The translations under genes were made by a program, and so were the position numbers. Positions 32,895 through 44,590 of a DNA stretch of 64,000 bases are shown here, piece after piece (the stretch's first letter is position 1; each line of letters starts with the position of its first letter). The notes under the pieces were generated by a model. That model ran no database searches. It had not been told where the DNA came from and saw nothing but the letters and a program-made list of their open reading frames with translations. The DNA is from Porodaedalea pini (lineage: Eukaryota > Basidiomycota > Agaricomycetes > Hymenochaetales > Hymenochaetaceae), in contig NBAY01000029.1 in NCBI GenBank assembly GCA_002794775.1, positions 310,001 through 374,000 of the forward strand, given 5' to 3'.

Positions 32895-34830
32895 CTACGC
32901 AGGACGCTTCCAGTTCAGATGCGCGAGACACTCGGCGTCATGGTCGTCCCACGGGTGCTCGACCTCTACGGCGCGGATCAGCGCCGCCGCAGCGGTAGAT
33001 CGCGCACGTGCGTCGACCTCGAAGGGCTCAGGGTGTCTGTGTTCATATCCGCATTCGTGAATACCTCGACAAAGCAGGAATAATGTCTAAGACGCACGTT
33101 ATAGTCCCCGCAACCCAGCCCTTTCCCTCTCCAACACTGACCCTACTCAGGTCTGTACCGGGCGGCGATTGAATATCGAGCGCCGCAAGGCTCATAGCTA
33201 CGAACATGAAGAGACTTGCATCTGCCAGCTCCCGCCCCGGGCACGCACGCCGACCGAAACCGAAGACATACTCGCGCACGTCGCGTTCTACGCCTGCGGT
33301 CGCGGCGTGCCGCGCATAGGAGCCTGTCTTTGCACCTACGGGTGAGGGAGAGGTGGGCGACGGAGACGGAGAAGAAGACGACGGCTCAACGAGGAAACGC
33401 TCGGGCCGGAACTCGAAGGATGAGTCGTACACGGTGGGGTCATGTGCGTATTGCCTACGTTGAACTTCAGTTGACTTTCCTTGGAGGAAGACGAAGGTAC
33501 GTACCAGATGTTCGGCATGACAATGGAACCTTTCGGGATGGTGTATTCCTCATACACAACGTCCTCCGAGTTAACATGTGGGAGGCCCATCGGCGCGACG
33601 GGCGCCCACCTGAGCACCTCCTTGCATACCGCATTCACATACGGAAGACGCTCCCTGTCCTCAAACCCAGGGAGGCGTGTGCCGCGCGTAACAGCATCGA
33701 GCTCCGCTTGAGCGCGTGCGAGAACATCTGGATGAAGGAGCATCGCGAGGAAGAACGCCTGGATTGCACTGACAGTCGTGTCCGCACCGCCAGTGTACAA
33801 GCTGCTCGCGCTCCACTTGATCGCATGTTCCTGCTCGGGACTCAGCATACCTGTCCCATTATTATCGTACTTCTCAAGCAGCGCGGACACGTAGCTCGGT
33901 GCAGCTACTCCGCTCGCGACCTGCATCTTGACGAACGCAAATGGCTTCTCCACGAGCTCCGTCACCGTTTCCTTAAAGTGCTTCGCAGCGGCATGGAACC
34001 CACGGGCTCCGGGGAACCACGCCGGAAGGTAGCGCAGAAATGGGAGTACATCGACGATAAATGCGCCCGGCTGGGCAGCCATGCTGATCTGTGAGATGCC
34101 CTTGTCCGCAAGCGCATGGAGTGGGTCGCGACCGGACGGCTCGATGGTGTATCCGTACGACATGCGCAGGATGATTGCGCCTGTGGACGTGTGGACATGT
34201 TTCTGCAGCTTGGAGGTGTCGTTCAGGACCCGCAGTAGGAAACGACGTGTCTCGACCTCGATGAGCGGGTGGAATTTCGCTATGGAGGCTTGCGTGCCTA
34301 TAATCTGGCCGGGAATGAACACTACAACATTTTCAAAATTTAGGTATGCCACCTACTTGATGTAGCTCGCGCCTAAACAGCCTGAACGCATCTCCGTACC
34401 GCTGCAACGCGAGCGTGTTCGCCCATCCGCACATTTCGCCACCTAGAACAGAAAAGCCTCAGTTCTGCCAATTGGATAGAATCTAATCAGATATCGCAGA
34501 TCTGAACCCACCGAACACGAGTCTTGGTCTGTCACTGAAGATAGCGCTCCGCTTCTCGAAGAGCACCGCTGCTGCCACCGGGTCATGTAGCGCGACGATA
34601 TGCGTACCGAACACGTTCAGATGTGAGAGTGCGCCGAAAGCCTTCGCGTGTGCGGACCAGCCGAGCCATGCTCGTCCTGTGGGGACATCGAAGAGGTTGC
34701 CAATGACCGGCTTTGGAGTGGGACCAGGAGGGAGGAGTGCAGCGCAGAAACGAAGGCGAATGAGTCGGCGGAGGATGAGGAGCCCGACGACGACGAGGAG
34801 GGCGTCGGCTGCGTAGAGGAGGATGGGCAT
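32895..34830 (-). CDS. Cytochrome P450 monooxygenase
   Basis: Membrane-anchored haem-thiolate monooxygenase, expected in the ER. Start at 34830 gives an N-terminal anchor (LLVVVGLLILRRLI) and the hinge LPPGPTPKPVIGN. The I-helix is TGGADTTVSAIQAFFL, the ExxR motif is KEVLR, PERF is FRPERFL, and the haem loop FGFGRRACPGRELAD contains the Cys ligand. The last intron (33037-33097) joins GTIT to HPEPFEVDARARS, and the protein ends NWKRPA at 32895. Between PERF and the haem loop is an unusual Ser-Pro-rich insert, SSSSPSPSPTSPSPVG. The frame is intact throughout. Its close relative at 42.7 kb is a pseudogene. Substrate is unknown; nearby methyltransferase and FAD monooxygenase genes suggest, but do not prove, a metabolite-modifying role. 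Confidence 0.87.
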
Positions 34831-36583
34831 AGTGGGCGGCAGTCGCAGTAGCAGGTGGCACGAGCGAGCTATATAGAGTGACAGAGAAGCTCAATTTACG
34901 TAGCAACTGAGAACTCTCGATAGACTCCCTTGCTATTCGGAATATTCATTTCCTATTCTTATTTCAACTGCGTCCAGATTGACAGCGTCGGAATCAGTGC
35001 TATGCAACTCAATCTCTCGCAAGAAAAATAGACAAAGTTATCTGAGAGCATTGAACAGAGAGAGGTCTTGCTGAACAGCACAACGACGTCGGCGAATTTA
35101 CTGGGGACGAAGGACGATCTGAGCGCAGAACATCAAAGAAGACGAAAAGATTTGAGGAATCTGCGTCGAAGAGTCTTCGTCGGTCACGCATGGCTGTCAG
35201 AACTCCGATTAAACACTTCAGGGCCTGTCAACTTCCGTATAAATGAACCGCCATTTGGACATGTCTTTGAGCTCGTTACCTTGGTTGCAGTCTTCCTCCG
35301 TCTCCGATGAGAAAAAGACAGACTTAGAGCGGCGTTAATCCTTCTAATTACTTCATCTCCGTCCTCATGGAGCTGTGCTTTTGCGAATATCGTCATCAGC
35401 ACCTCGTCGCGCAGGTGTCGCCAGTATCAAGTCTTGTCTCTGCTTTCGTGAGTGGGCAATGCACCATGCGCACACATCCGAGGCTGACGGCCTTAAAGGC
35501 GAGATCTAGGTCGGCTCCTGCCAGTGAGAGTGAAGCTGGGCGTCTGCTTGATCATGATTGAACTCGTGGTGAGTGACAAGAGCGGATCTCGAGGGCTCAA
35601 AGTCTGATTTCCCAATCAAGAAGGGTCTTATGTAATTATTTTCTTCTTTTGCTCTGACAGAACCTACAATCGCAATGAATTGAGGTAATTGCCAGTACTC
35701 GAAAAAAAAAAACTAGCTTCTCAGTTTCTCTCGATATTGATCCTTGGGCCAGAGGTACGGAAACTGGTGTAAAGTGGCCATGTCATTACCTCGCAATCGG
35801 ATGGCAGTCCATATTCTTACATCGTGGTTTTTAGCTCTGTTCTCCATCGGATTAAACAAGTCCTATGAACTTTGATAATAGGACTTAAAGCCAATCAATC
35901 AATCAGGACGAGCTTGATGCTCAAGGCTCCTGTATGATCGCTAGCCACATCTCAGACTATTTGAATCTTCGTGAACCCTCAATATCAGTGGACAGTGGAC
36001 AGTGGAGGCTGTTCTAAATGGAGAATGTTCTCGACAGTGTTGTGCAAGTTCGCGCTCCCGGACCGTGCACGCGTCTCGTGCTCGTAAGGAAATCAGCGAT
36101 ATCTTCTCAATGAACCCCCCAAAGCTATCGAAGCTGATATTCTCCACCGTTGGAGTTCCACCTCCCCTTACTAGTTGATCGTATCAGAGTCGGCGCAAGG
36201 ACACAAAGATGAAAGTATATGCAACGCCGGTTATCAGCATACCCGAGAGATCTAATAAATGAAAGAAGCGGGCCAAGTCCGAGGCAGTTCCTCCGACGCG
36301 GTTCGGATTGTACGACTACTGTACACCAAGGTTCTCATCCTGTTTGCCCACATGCCTTCGGCCAGTTCCTCATAAAGGTCCGTGTGCTTGTGCCATTACA
36401 TTGTGGCACTATCAAAGTAGCCAGCTTCCCCACGCTTAGCTCAGAGAAGTATATATACATCTACAATCTAAGTCAGGAGAAGCAGGTGGCACATCTCTGC
36501 GGCAAGGTCTTTAATTTGTTTGCCGACAGGGCCATAAAGAGCGTAGAGAATAGATATCTGTCGATATCGGAAACGACCCATCA
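34831..36583. other. Intergenic, 1.75 kb, no gene recognised
   Basis: Divergent promoter space between the P450 (-) and methyltransferase 2 (+). Contains the direct repeat CAGTGGACAGTGGACAGTGG near 35990 and an A10 run at about 35701. No coding pattern. Confidence 0.45.
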
Positions 36584-37554
36584 ATGTCGACTCTCTCCAA
36601 CGACGAGAGCATTGTCCTTTTAAAGAAATATCTCCTTCCGAGGAGCGACGGAGAAAGTCGAAGGCAAGTGCCATTTAAGCTCATAAGCATAGGAGAAATC
36701 GTTGACAGAACATCACGCAGGCTTAATGTTCAGCATGCTTACTTGACTGCGACCGTGACCGACGGGCGCCTCATCTACGACAAGGACGTACAACTCAAGC
36801 CTGGAAGCCGCGTCCTGGATTCAGGGACAGGAAGCGGTGAGCGAGATAATAGTATGTGAACTGAATCACGACTGACATTTTTTTCTTAGGGTCATGGGTA
36901 CTTGCTTTAGCGCAAGAAGTTGACGAGTCGATAGAGCTCGTAGGGGCAGATATTTCATCCTCAATGTTCCCGGAATCCCACCCGGCCAATGTCCGTTTCA
37001 CCGAGGCTTCCGTGACGGACTTTCCCGAAGCCTGGACAAACTCTTTCGACTTCATCAACCAGCGTTTGCTCATCGCCGCGCTCACAGCGCCTCACTGGGT
37101 GACCGCAATATCAGAGCTCTTTCGTGTTCTGAAGCCTGGAGGCACGATTCAGCTTATCGATATCAGCCCGCCCTTCCCTTCAGGCGAGACGCTGAAAATG
37201 ACAGAGAAAATGACGGAAATGGGCGCAGCGCTCTCGCAGAAACGTGGCCTGCTACTTAACTGTGCCGAAGAGATACCCAACTTCATGCGGAACGCTGGGT
37301 TTGTGGACATCCGAACAGATCTACGTGGTGCACCGGTAGGTAAAAGCTGGGGAGAGATTGGCATGGTCGGGGCTGAAAACTTCAGGCTCGTGTTTCGAGG
37401 ATACGGAACTGCTATTATGTCAGAGGGCGGCCTGGGACTGTACAGCTCGCAAGATGAAGTCAATGAAGTAGTAGAGGCTGCTAGGAAAGAGTGGGACGTG
37501 AATGCCGGATTGTGTTACAATATCGCGGTTATCGTGGGTAGGAAACCTCTGTAA
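36584..37554 (+). CDS. SAM-dependent methyltransferase 2
   Basis: Class I methyltransferase of 286 aa in three exons (36584-36663, 36721-36836, 36890-37554; 861 nt). It begins MSTLSNDESIVLLKKYLLP. SAM motif I is VLDSGTGSG spliced to SWVLALAQEV, followed by ELVGADISSSMFP, FDFINQRLLIAAL, LFRVLKPGGTIQLIDIS and GFVDIRTDLRGAP, ending NIAVIVGRKPL. Intron 1 uses a GC donor (AG|GCAAGT); intron 2 is GT-AG. The paralogue at 11318-12296 shares exon lengths of 80 and 116 nt exactly but has lost one base in exon 3. Such enzymes methylate small molecules or proteins; the acceptor cannot be told from sequence. It lies between a P450 and an FAD monooxygenase pseudogene. Confidence 0.85.
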
Positions 37555-38009
37555 GCAGTTGATTGTATAGTGCACCCTCCGAGTTTCTGCTTCATGGGAA
37601 TGCCATCGGAAGGTCGGTTTTAAAATTGACCAGAGTACCCATGTTGTTTGAGTCTTCACGGCTGCTTGTAAATTGACAACGATATATGCCAATCAGTACC
37701 AAATTTTATCCCTCGCTCGCTTTGCAACGCTTCATGTCATTTTTAAGACTCCGGAATGTATAGTATACGGTCACGGCCAATTTGAGAGGGTTAGTGGAAG
37801 TGGTCAGAGTGGAGGAGGGCGTCCCCGGGACGGGGAACACACTCCATTGGAGCTCGCTTGGAGTTCGGCTGGAGTCAGGGTTGATATTATGTAATTGATG
37901 CGGCAGGCATGCCGACAAGATATGTAATCATAGTCTCATTTAGTAAATGTCGATCTTGTACATAACCTTTTCATCAGTCACAGTCACATACACAGGATGT
38001 TACTGTGAC
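37555..38009. other. Intergenic, nothing recognised
   Basis: No gene between methyltransferase 2 and the hairpin at 38010. Confidence 0.4.
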
Positions 38010-38042
38010 TGACGGGCTTCTAGCGGCGCTAGAAGCCCGTCA
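38010..38042. repeat. Perfect 15-bp-arm hairpin, loop GGC
   Basis: Arms TGACGGGCTTCTAGC (38010-38024) and its exact complement (38028-38042) enclose a 3-nt loop. A second, weaker inverted pair, AGTCACAGT and ACTGTGACT, sits immediately upstream (about 37976 and 38002). No T-run follows. Possibly a transposon end or excision scar next to the subtilase fragment. Confidence 0.8.
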
Positions 38043-38066
38043 CTAGCATGAGGCTACTGTATGTAA

Positions 38067-38300
38067 GTGCATACCTTCTCTGCTTCAAGGTCCTCTACAA
38101 AGTCACAGGCCCTTGACAACACTGTCACCAAGGCTGTCAAGGCTGGCCTCCATTTCACTGTGGCCATGGGCAATGACAACCATGATGTGTGTGACTACTT
38201 GCCCACTTCTACCTCCCTTGCTGTCACCATTGGTGCATCAATCATCACTGACAAACATGCTTACTTCTCCAACCATATCTTGGGAATGACGGCATGTAAA
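38067..38300 (+). pseudogene. Subtilisin-like serine protease fragment (peptidase S8)
   Basis: About 75 codons match the central part of proteinase-K-type subtilases: SKSQALDNTVTKAVKAGLHF, TVAMGNDNHDVCDYLPTSTS, LAVTIGASIITDKHAYFSNH. This contains the oxyanion-hole Asn region (GND) but neither the Asp, His nor Ser catalytic blocks. Sequence after 38300 no longer matches. A lone internal fragment, therefore a relic. CpG is scarce here too, as expected of silenced DNA. Confidence 0.72.
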
Positions 38301-38379
38301 CTCTCCATCTCTTCGCAGCTGATGAGTGGAGAGGGCAATCCTTATCACGGATCAGCGGAGTTAGGCTTTACATATTAAG

Positions 38380-39392
38380 TAAGCAGTTCTCACGTTTAGT
38401 CGATGCGTCGAAAGAGATCTTTGACAGTCTTTTGGTTCAGGATGCCACTCAACCTACTTTATATATGAAACTCGACACTCTTCAATGGATCCAGGAGTAT
38501 ATCTATGTTGGAGCCGCCTTCTCCAAACGCAAAATTATTTTCCACTCTCATCTTTCAAAGAAAGAATCAAAGCACGCTCCTTGGAATTACTGTAGAATCC
38601 CGCATAGGCATCATTTGAACCTACTGTAACCCTCAACGACGACCACAAGATCTACACAACGCCGCGCAAAACCCACGTGTAAGATCGGATTTATAGTAAC
38701 TCATAAAGAAGTGTGGAATTTAACAGCACTAGCACTGAGGGCGAGCGTTTACTTTTGATTCGTAAGGCCGGCTAGACGGGCCCTCGGCGACACTAATCAC
38801 AACACCTAATAATTGGAAAGCAAGAACATCAGCACACCCCAGTCTCAGCCAGCGCCGACTAGCTTGGAGTGAGTGGGTGGTTCGTCTTATTGCTTTTCTG
38901 AACGCAAATTCACTTCTTCTTTTTCAGCAGAAGTGAAATAATTTTGAATCAGTAATGTTTTGGGTTACAGTAGGTAAGTCTTCGTGACTGCCCACTGCAT
39001 ATAGGATTCAGCACATACTGTCCCAAACTCATTCACGCTGACCCCTTCAAAATAATTTAATAATGATGGTCGCAATTTTCCACTAGGATGGCTCGTTTCC
39101 TCGGCGACTAAATGAATTGTCTCGACTAACGGCCTTCGTCTAAAGGTGTTCCGGAGTCCGGACAACTTCGTTTGTATAGCCAATGTTATTCTAAAGCTGC
39201 ACAAGCAAGTGTCACCGGCGCCTTACTGATTGCTTGAAACATGTTTACAGAGCTTGCGTACTCGCTTCGTTGAGTAAAAAGATCTAAGGCAAGCTGTGGC
39301 TCAAGACAATCTTCCCGACTTTCTTTGTATGAAGTTCTACCATCGAGATATATAAATACATGACTTATGCACCGACAGAAGGAAAGAAACAA
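38380..39392. other. Relic region, no gene recognised
   Basis: Short open frames only. It separates the subtilase fragment from the FAD monooxygenase C-terminus. Confidence 0.4.
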
Positions 39393-41640
39393 TTACTGAC
39401 TAACGCCAAAAATTTCTTCGAAGTAGCTTTGCAGAAGTTCAACATCTCGCGTGATAACACCTATGTACCCATCTGGCCTCACAACCACGATGGTTGACGA
39501 GTCCTTTTCCACGCCGTAGATCGTATACGCATGCTGTTCCACATCTTGAACCACGAAGTCGCAGGTAGGCTGGCTCGGGGGAGTAGAATCCCCTTCAGGT
39601 AAGATGTTCACTGTGCGACATCGGTCTTGCTGTTCTGAACGCGAAAGAAGGTCCAATATGGGAATTGCGTCTTGCACGGAGTGACCAAAAATGAGTACGG
39701 TGTGCTGGGAGTAGGTGAATATGTCGAAGAACCGAAGTGGTTCGCCGAAACCATTCGATTGGGTTGGACGCAAGCCAGGGGCGTCTGGTGCTCTGTCGCC
39801 CGCACGTAATTCATTGCCAACATTCTCGTATGCGACGACTGTGTCACCGGCACTGTCTTTGCCGCAAATAGTCCGATTTCCTACCACAATAGAGCTCCAT
39901 CTGTAATTCACCCCAAGCTGGTCCAAGGACTTGCCACGATGCCAATGAGACTCGTCGTCGAGTTTGGACGACTTGAAAGTCTTGATGTGTAGCTCCGTCG
40001 TCTTATTCAACATTTCGGCAATCACAGGGAGTCGTTCTTCATTGTACGTGTCAAGAAGGTTGTCGCGGGCCAGTCCTTTGTGGAGAAGACCGAGCTTCCA
40101 GCCGAGGTTGAACTGAAATACATGAATTGAATAGCTTCGAGCGACAAGGCGTCATAGCTTACTGAATCTTGAATGCTAGAATTCATACCCTGGATGAACT
40201 GTTCAGCCTTGTTCACTGGGTCGATTAAACAGATGATTCACCTGGCCGCCAATGAGACTGTGTACATGTGCGGCATCTGATTGGAAGGAGAACTTGTCAG
40301 CAAAAATGCGATGTAGATAATAAAAATGGTTTACCTCCAGCAACAAAGACCCGACGGTCTCTCAGTTTATCGACCATGCGAATACTCGGTCTAAGGTGAT
40401 AAGTGAATATTCAGGAAATAGGGGACAGTGGAAGGCTCCGTCTTCTTACGTGTACTCAGAAATCCACACAACTTGTCTAAATTCCACATCGATTCGCCCT
40501 GTCACAGAATGGAAGAATTTAGCTAGTGCTTGGGGATCCAAAACGAGTCTCGCTCGATCCATCTCGCTTCCGGCTATCTGAATACTGAAAAGATTTCCTT
40601 CTTTGGTCTGGCCGGGCCAGGCTAATATTCTGAAGGTCAACGTCAGTTGAAGTATGCTTGACCCCAATATTTAACTTACGTTGCCGCAGACCCTTTCGTC
40701 CACATATGGATATGCTAGGTGCATGCAAGAAGTATACGCGACAAATCTCACAAGAAACAACTGACCTCGGTATCCAATCCCGTCAGTTTAATATCTCCTA
40801 CAACAAGACGCTCCTCATCTCGAGTTTCACCTAAGAAGTCCAACCCGAGGTGTTTCCGTACAACACCTGTGAGTAAAGGTAATTATCATATTCAACGGTC
40901 AAGCAAGTAATGGCAAATTCGTTACCTCGTGCACCATCGGTTCCGGCTAGGTACTTGACTTCTATCGTCTCGGCCTTCTTCACACCGTGAACATCCTTCA
41001 AGATAGTCGCCTCTACGTGATCTTCATGTTGAATGAAGGACTGCAGTTCCGAGCCCAGCTCGACTTCGCAATGGAACTCCTGCTTCAGACGTTCACGCAG
41101 TATATGTTCGACCTGATCTTGACCGAGGAACAAGGCATTTAACTGCGTAACATTAAAGGTGTTGAGCATTTGTATGTATCAGGAAGGAATGTCGTATGCC
41201 TACAAATGGGCATGCCGGAGTAGGTTCGTCAATGGGAGACATCCTCCAGGTTTTCAAGGGATTCGTACCCCTGGAAGTTCATAACTGCGCATAGGGACCG
41301 GATTATGCGCAAGCTTCAGAACATCCGGAAGGATACCCAAGAAGTGGAAGAGCTCCAGAGAACGAGGCTATATTTGCAGAATTTATGAAAGATAGTACCT
41401 GTAAACAGATTAAGGTTTGTCATACAGTAATACCAGCTCCCCGGCGACCCACTCTGTGGGATGGCTCTTTCTCGATGACACGGATCGGTACTCCGTATCG
41501 TGCAAGACAGAGGGCAAGAACAAGGCCCGAAGGGCCAGCGCCGACCTAAATCGTCAAAGAATGCATCAAGACAGCGAAAGAATATAACTCACCACTAGAA
41601 TTGCAGGCTGTTTTTCAATAGAAATTGGTTGTGCTGGTAT
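39393..41640 (-). pseudogene. FAD-dependent aromatic monooxygenase (phenol hydroxylase-like), damaged
   Basis: Flavoprotein hydroxylase with the Rossmann motif VGAGPSGLVLALCLARYG and IEKEPSHRVGRRGAGI, then PRSLELFHFLGILPDVLKLA. The FAD-binding GD motif is FVAGDAAHVHSLIGGQ, spliced to GMNSSIQDS and FNLGWKLGLLHKGLA. A thioredoxin-like C-terminal domain ends VVVRPDGYIGVITRD and stops at 39393. Several lesions: the expected start at 41640-41638 reads ATA, with a stop just upstream in frame. Between 41290 and 41170 the frame shifts more than once, and a TGA precedes YIQMLNTFN. From 41169 to 39393 the frame and introns look sound. An unseen upstream exon could rescue the start, but the frameshifts make loss of function likely. 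Intact relatives hydroxylate phenolic compounds using NADPH and oxygen. Confidence 0.75.
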
Positions 41641-42674
41641 AGCGTGTTAAAAGGTGAAAGATTAAGCGATCAATATTGTCGCGAGCTGAGGCGATTGGAC
41701 TATATAGTGCTAAAAAACGGCTAACACAATAGGAGACTCAGAATTGCATTTTTGTCTACGCTCTCACTGACTGGGGTCCTCTTGGCCTCTGGATCAGCGG
41801 CACATACGCGCTTCCGTAAATCTTTCTGTACATGTGTGATATAACGCGGTAGTATAAAGTAGCCGAGAATGGACTCTAATTTGAAAGGTCTGTAATACTA
41901 CTGATCCACGTGCATATCACGGTATGGAAGTTTTGTCCATGTCAAATACGATCTACACCTACTTGGCCGCGGCGTAGTGAATAAACCTCGTTTCCAATGA
42001 ATTCCATGATCATCACAACATAGCTCCTATGATCCGGTTCATGCTCGTATGTTATTCAAAGTGGATGTGACCAACATCACCTTCACTTAGTAGACCACAA
42101 CTGAATCGCGTTCGCTATCTTCGCCAACACTGCTCTTATGCTGCTTTATTTCCGTATCCTTCGTATTCACCTCCTCAACCCAGATGTTGTCTTCAAGTCC
42201 TTCAAACTCTTCTTCTGAGCTGGCTGTGCCCCCTGAACCAATGAGACAGATTAAGCGAGGCTGGGGATTTTGGTTCATATTTCTTGCCCTCCCCTTTGTG
42301 CCTCTGTGTTTTTGCGCGCACCTGACCTGGTATTACATTGCCTTCATATCCTGATTTTTTGTAGTCGTCAGTAGCGACTGCACTTCCCGCCACCGTCCAC
42401 AACCTTCAATGGCCCGGATTCTTTTTTCTGGTTTCGGCCGCTTATACTCTTACCTGTACCGCAGTCCTGCTACTGAGCAGTAAACTTGCAGGTATGTTCC
42501 GTTCTCCTCCTTTCGCTACTTCTCTTCGTGCTTGAGTCGTATTCCACTCGGCGTCTATCGGCGCACTATCTACGGCTGTCTTCACTCCCGTACGTCTTCC
42601 ACGAAAAGACAGACCTTTGTGCAGCGGTCACCATCTGAGACGTACCTGCGTCGTACGTCGACAGGCATGCCAAG
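41641..42674. other. Intergenic with one unassigned acidic exon
   Basis: The minus strand 42087-42278 encodes an acidic tail (GTASSEEEFEGLEDNIWVEE ... SERDSVVVY) that could be the last exon of a membrane protein, with a possible acceptor CAG near 42236. No upstream exons were recognised. The rest is unremarkable. Confidence 0.3.
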
Positions 42675-43315
42675 TTGGGGATGTCGGTCTCTGACTTGTC
42701 CGTGAAATACAGATTTCCGACATCGCCATACATGCGAGGTTATCGAGAACGATGCGTTCGTTTCATCTTCGATTTTTTGTTTAGACACGAGCTGCATGAA
42801 GTGGGTTGCACGCCTAAATTCTCAAAAGAGTTTAGACCAGATTCTAGGCACGCACCGTCCATCACGAAATTCAGCCCGCTCATCGAGGTCGAGACGCGTT
42901 ACTTCCTGCTACGCATACTTGGCGACACGTCGAAGGTGCAGAAATATGTCCACATATCTGCGCGCGCAGTCATCCTGAGCATGGCGTACGGGTACACAAT
43001 CGAGCCGCCTGGCCGCGACCCGGCCCATTCCCTTGCGAACAAGGGCATCTCGCAAATTAGCATGGCCGTCCAGCCGGACACATTTCTCGTCGACGTACTC
43101 CTCCTGCGACACCTCCCGACATGGCACCCCGGTGCGCACGGTTTTCATACGACCGCGAGTCATTTTAGGGAGACCGCGAAAGAGCTTGTGGAGAAACCAT
43201 TTGCGTCCATCAAGATGCAGGTCGCGCGCGATGTGGCTATGCCGACCTATGCGTCTACGCTATTTCAGAAGTACGATAAGGACGGGACGAACATGCCAAG
43301 TCCTGAGCAAAGCTG
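42675..43315 (+). pseudogene. Cytochrome P450 pseudogene, close paralogue of the P450 at 32.9-34.8 kb
   Basis: From about 42770 the plus strand follows the middle of the intact P450: RHELHE, then FSPLIEVETRYFLLRILGDT, RAVILSMAYGYTIEPPGRDP, ANKGISQISMAVQPDTFLVD and KPFASIKMQVARDVAMPTYA, ending near SPEQ at 43315. Missing are the N-terminal anchor, the I-helix, ExxR, PERF and the haem-binding Cys loop. Text after SPEQ (SCQKCMSESVFQ) is unrelated. The copy is in the opposite orientation to the intact gene 8 kb away, so a truncated inverted duplicate. Confidence 0.8.
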
Positions 43316-44394
43316 TCAGAAATGCATGTCAGAATCAGTATTCCAGGCTATTCATCATCTGCGTTCAGTTCAAGAACCTCAACTTACATCCTCGTCAAAT
43401 ATCCCTTGTCCCAGATATTGCATGCTCGCCCTTTAGTGCGGGCTGACCGGCATAGATGACAGCGGACGTATCATGCTTACAGACCCAGGCTTATCATTAT
43501 CCTTGCCGGAAACGAGTTCAAATACGCGCAGCGCATCGCAAGTTGGCTCGCTTGTTGAGGTTTCTCCAGTCGTCCGATCTTCTCATCCCCGATTTGTTGG
43601 AGAGCTTGAGTGTGTTGTCCACGGACTGATTCACCGGGTCCTCAAATCGACCGCATGCTCCGGTCAACGATGTAGCATCCCTCATTTGCTGATTACCCGA
43701 CAGATCCTGCATTAATGAGCCGGAGCCGGAGTGAATATCATGATGTCCAAGTCTAAGACACGTCAGGCGTAGCATTCAAGTGAGAAGCGCAATTATAGGA
43801 AAAGAAAAGAGACATACATATCTCCTTACGTTCTGCCAGAGAACGACTCCATTGCTCCTCTTATCTCGATGAGACGCCGAGATGGTAGTTCTAATAAATA
43901 CGCAGTCTAGGCTGAAAGTCGCATTGCTGAGGAAGTCAGAGTACGATACAAGCATGACATGATTGTGGCGACCTTTGAACAACTGGTTGGAGCAGAACCG
44001 ATTCAGACTGGGTCCGAAGCATCATCTGCCATGATATGCGTCGTAATAGGAGGTACTTAATAGCACTCCGCTTTGGAAACTCGCTACTTCGATAACAGCT
44101 TGTGATCGGCCAAGAGTTGCTGCTGACGAGAGCTCTGTTCAGGATTATCTAGAAGAACATTTAATGCTTTACGGATATATAGACTGACTTTGGACAGATT
44201 ACCGTGTGTAGCTCCCAGCATGTATGAAAGCGCACCCTCCTGCTATAGGTATATAAATGTCGGAGACAGGCTGCGAAATTTGTTTATGACAGCCCGATGG
44301 ATCACAGTCCCAATATCATACGGCTATTGCAAAAAAATGCATTGATCCGTAGGCCAAGACCTAAGAGTATGCTCAAGCTCTTCAACACCCATTT
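43316..44394. other. No gene recognised
   Basis: Spacer between the P450 pseudogene and the DUF6534 relic. Short frames without family text. Confidence 0.4.
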
Positions 44395-44590
44395 TCACCC
44401 CAAACGACATCGTCCTATGACCAGGCCATCGCTTTGTTGAACTGCGCGGGTCGTGCGGAGGAGGAAGACGGGAACGGCACCTATTGAAGCGTCGGCGCCG
44501 GCAATGACGACGTTGATCGTGTGCGTCAGGCTCGAAATCGAGTGGAGATCGGCGAAAGTGGTGAACGCATAGCATTTGGCGTAGTATAAG
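44395..44590 (-). pseudogene. DUF6534-like membrane protein relic
   Basis: The minus strand reads YAFTTFADLHSISSLTHTIN then VVIAGADASIGAVPVFLLRT and RAVQQSDGLVIGR, the pattern of the conserved DUF6534 region (TTFxxLxSISSLTxxIN, AAADxxIAAVLCFLL, RSDxLI). It soon meets a stop. Candidate upstream pieces at 44640-44890 are hydrophobic but cannot be joined. Unlike the tandem copies at 12.6-16.6 kb it belongs to a distant subfamily. Confidence 0.4.

Noticed and set aside
33216..34094. 292-codon plus-strand frame opposite the P450
   Set aside because: Antisense shadow of GC-rich P450 exons carrying I-helix and ExxR motifs.
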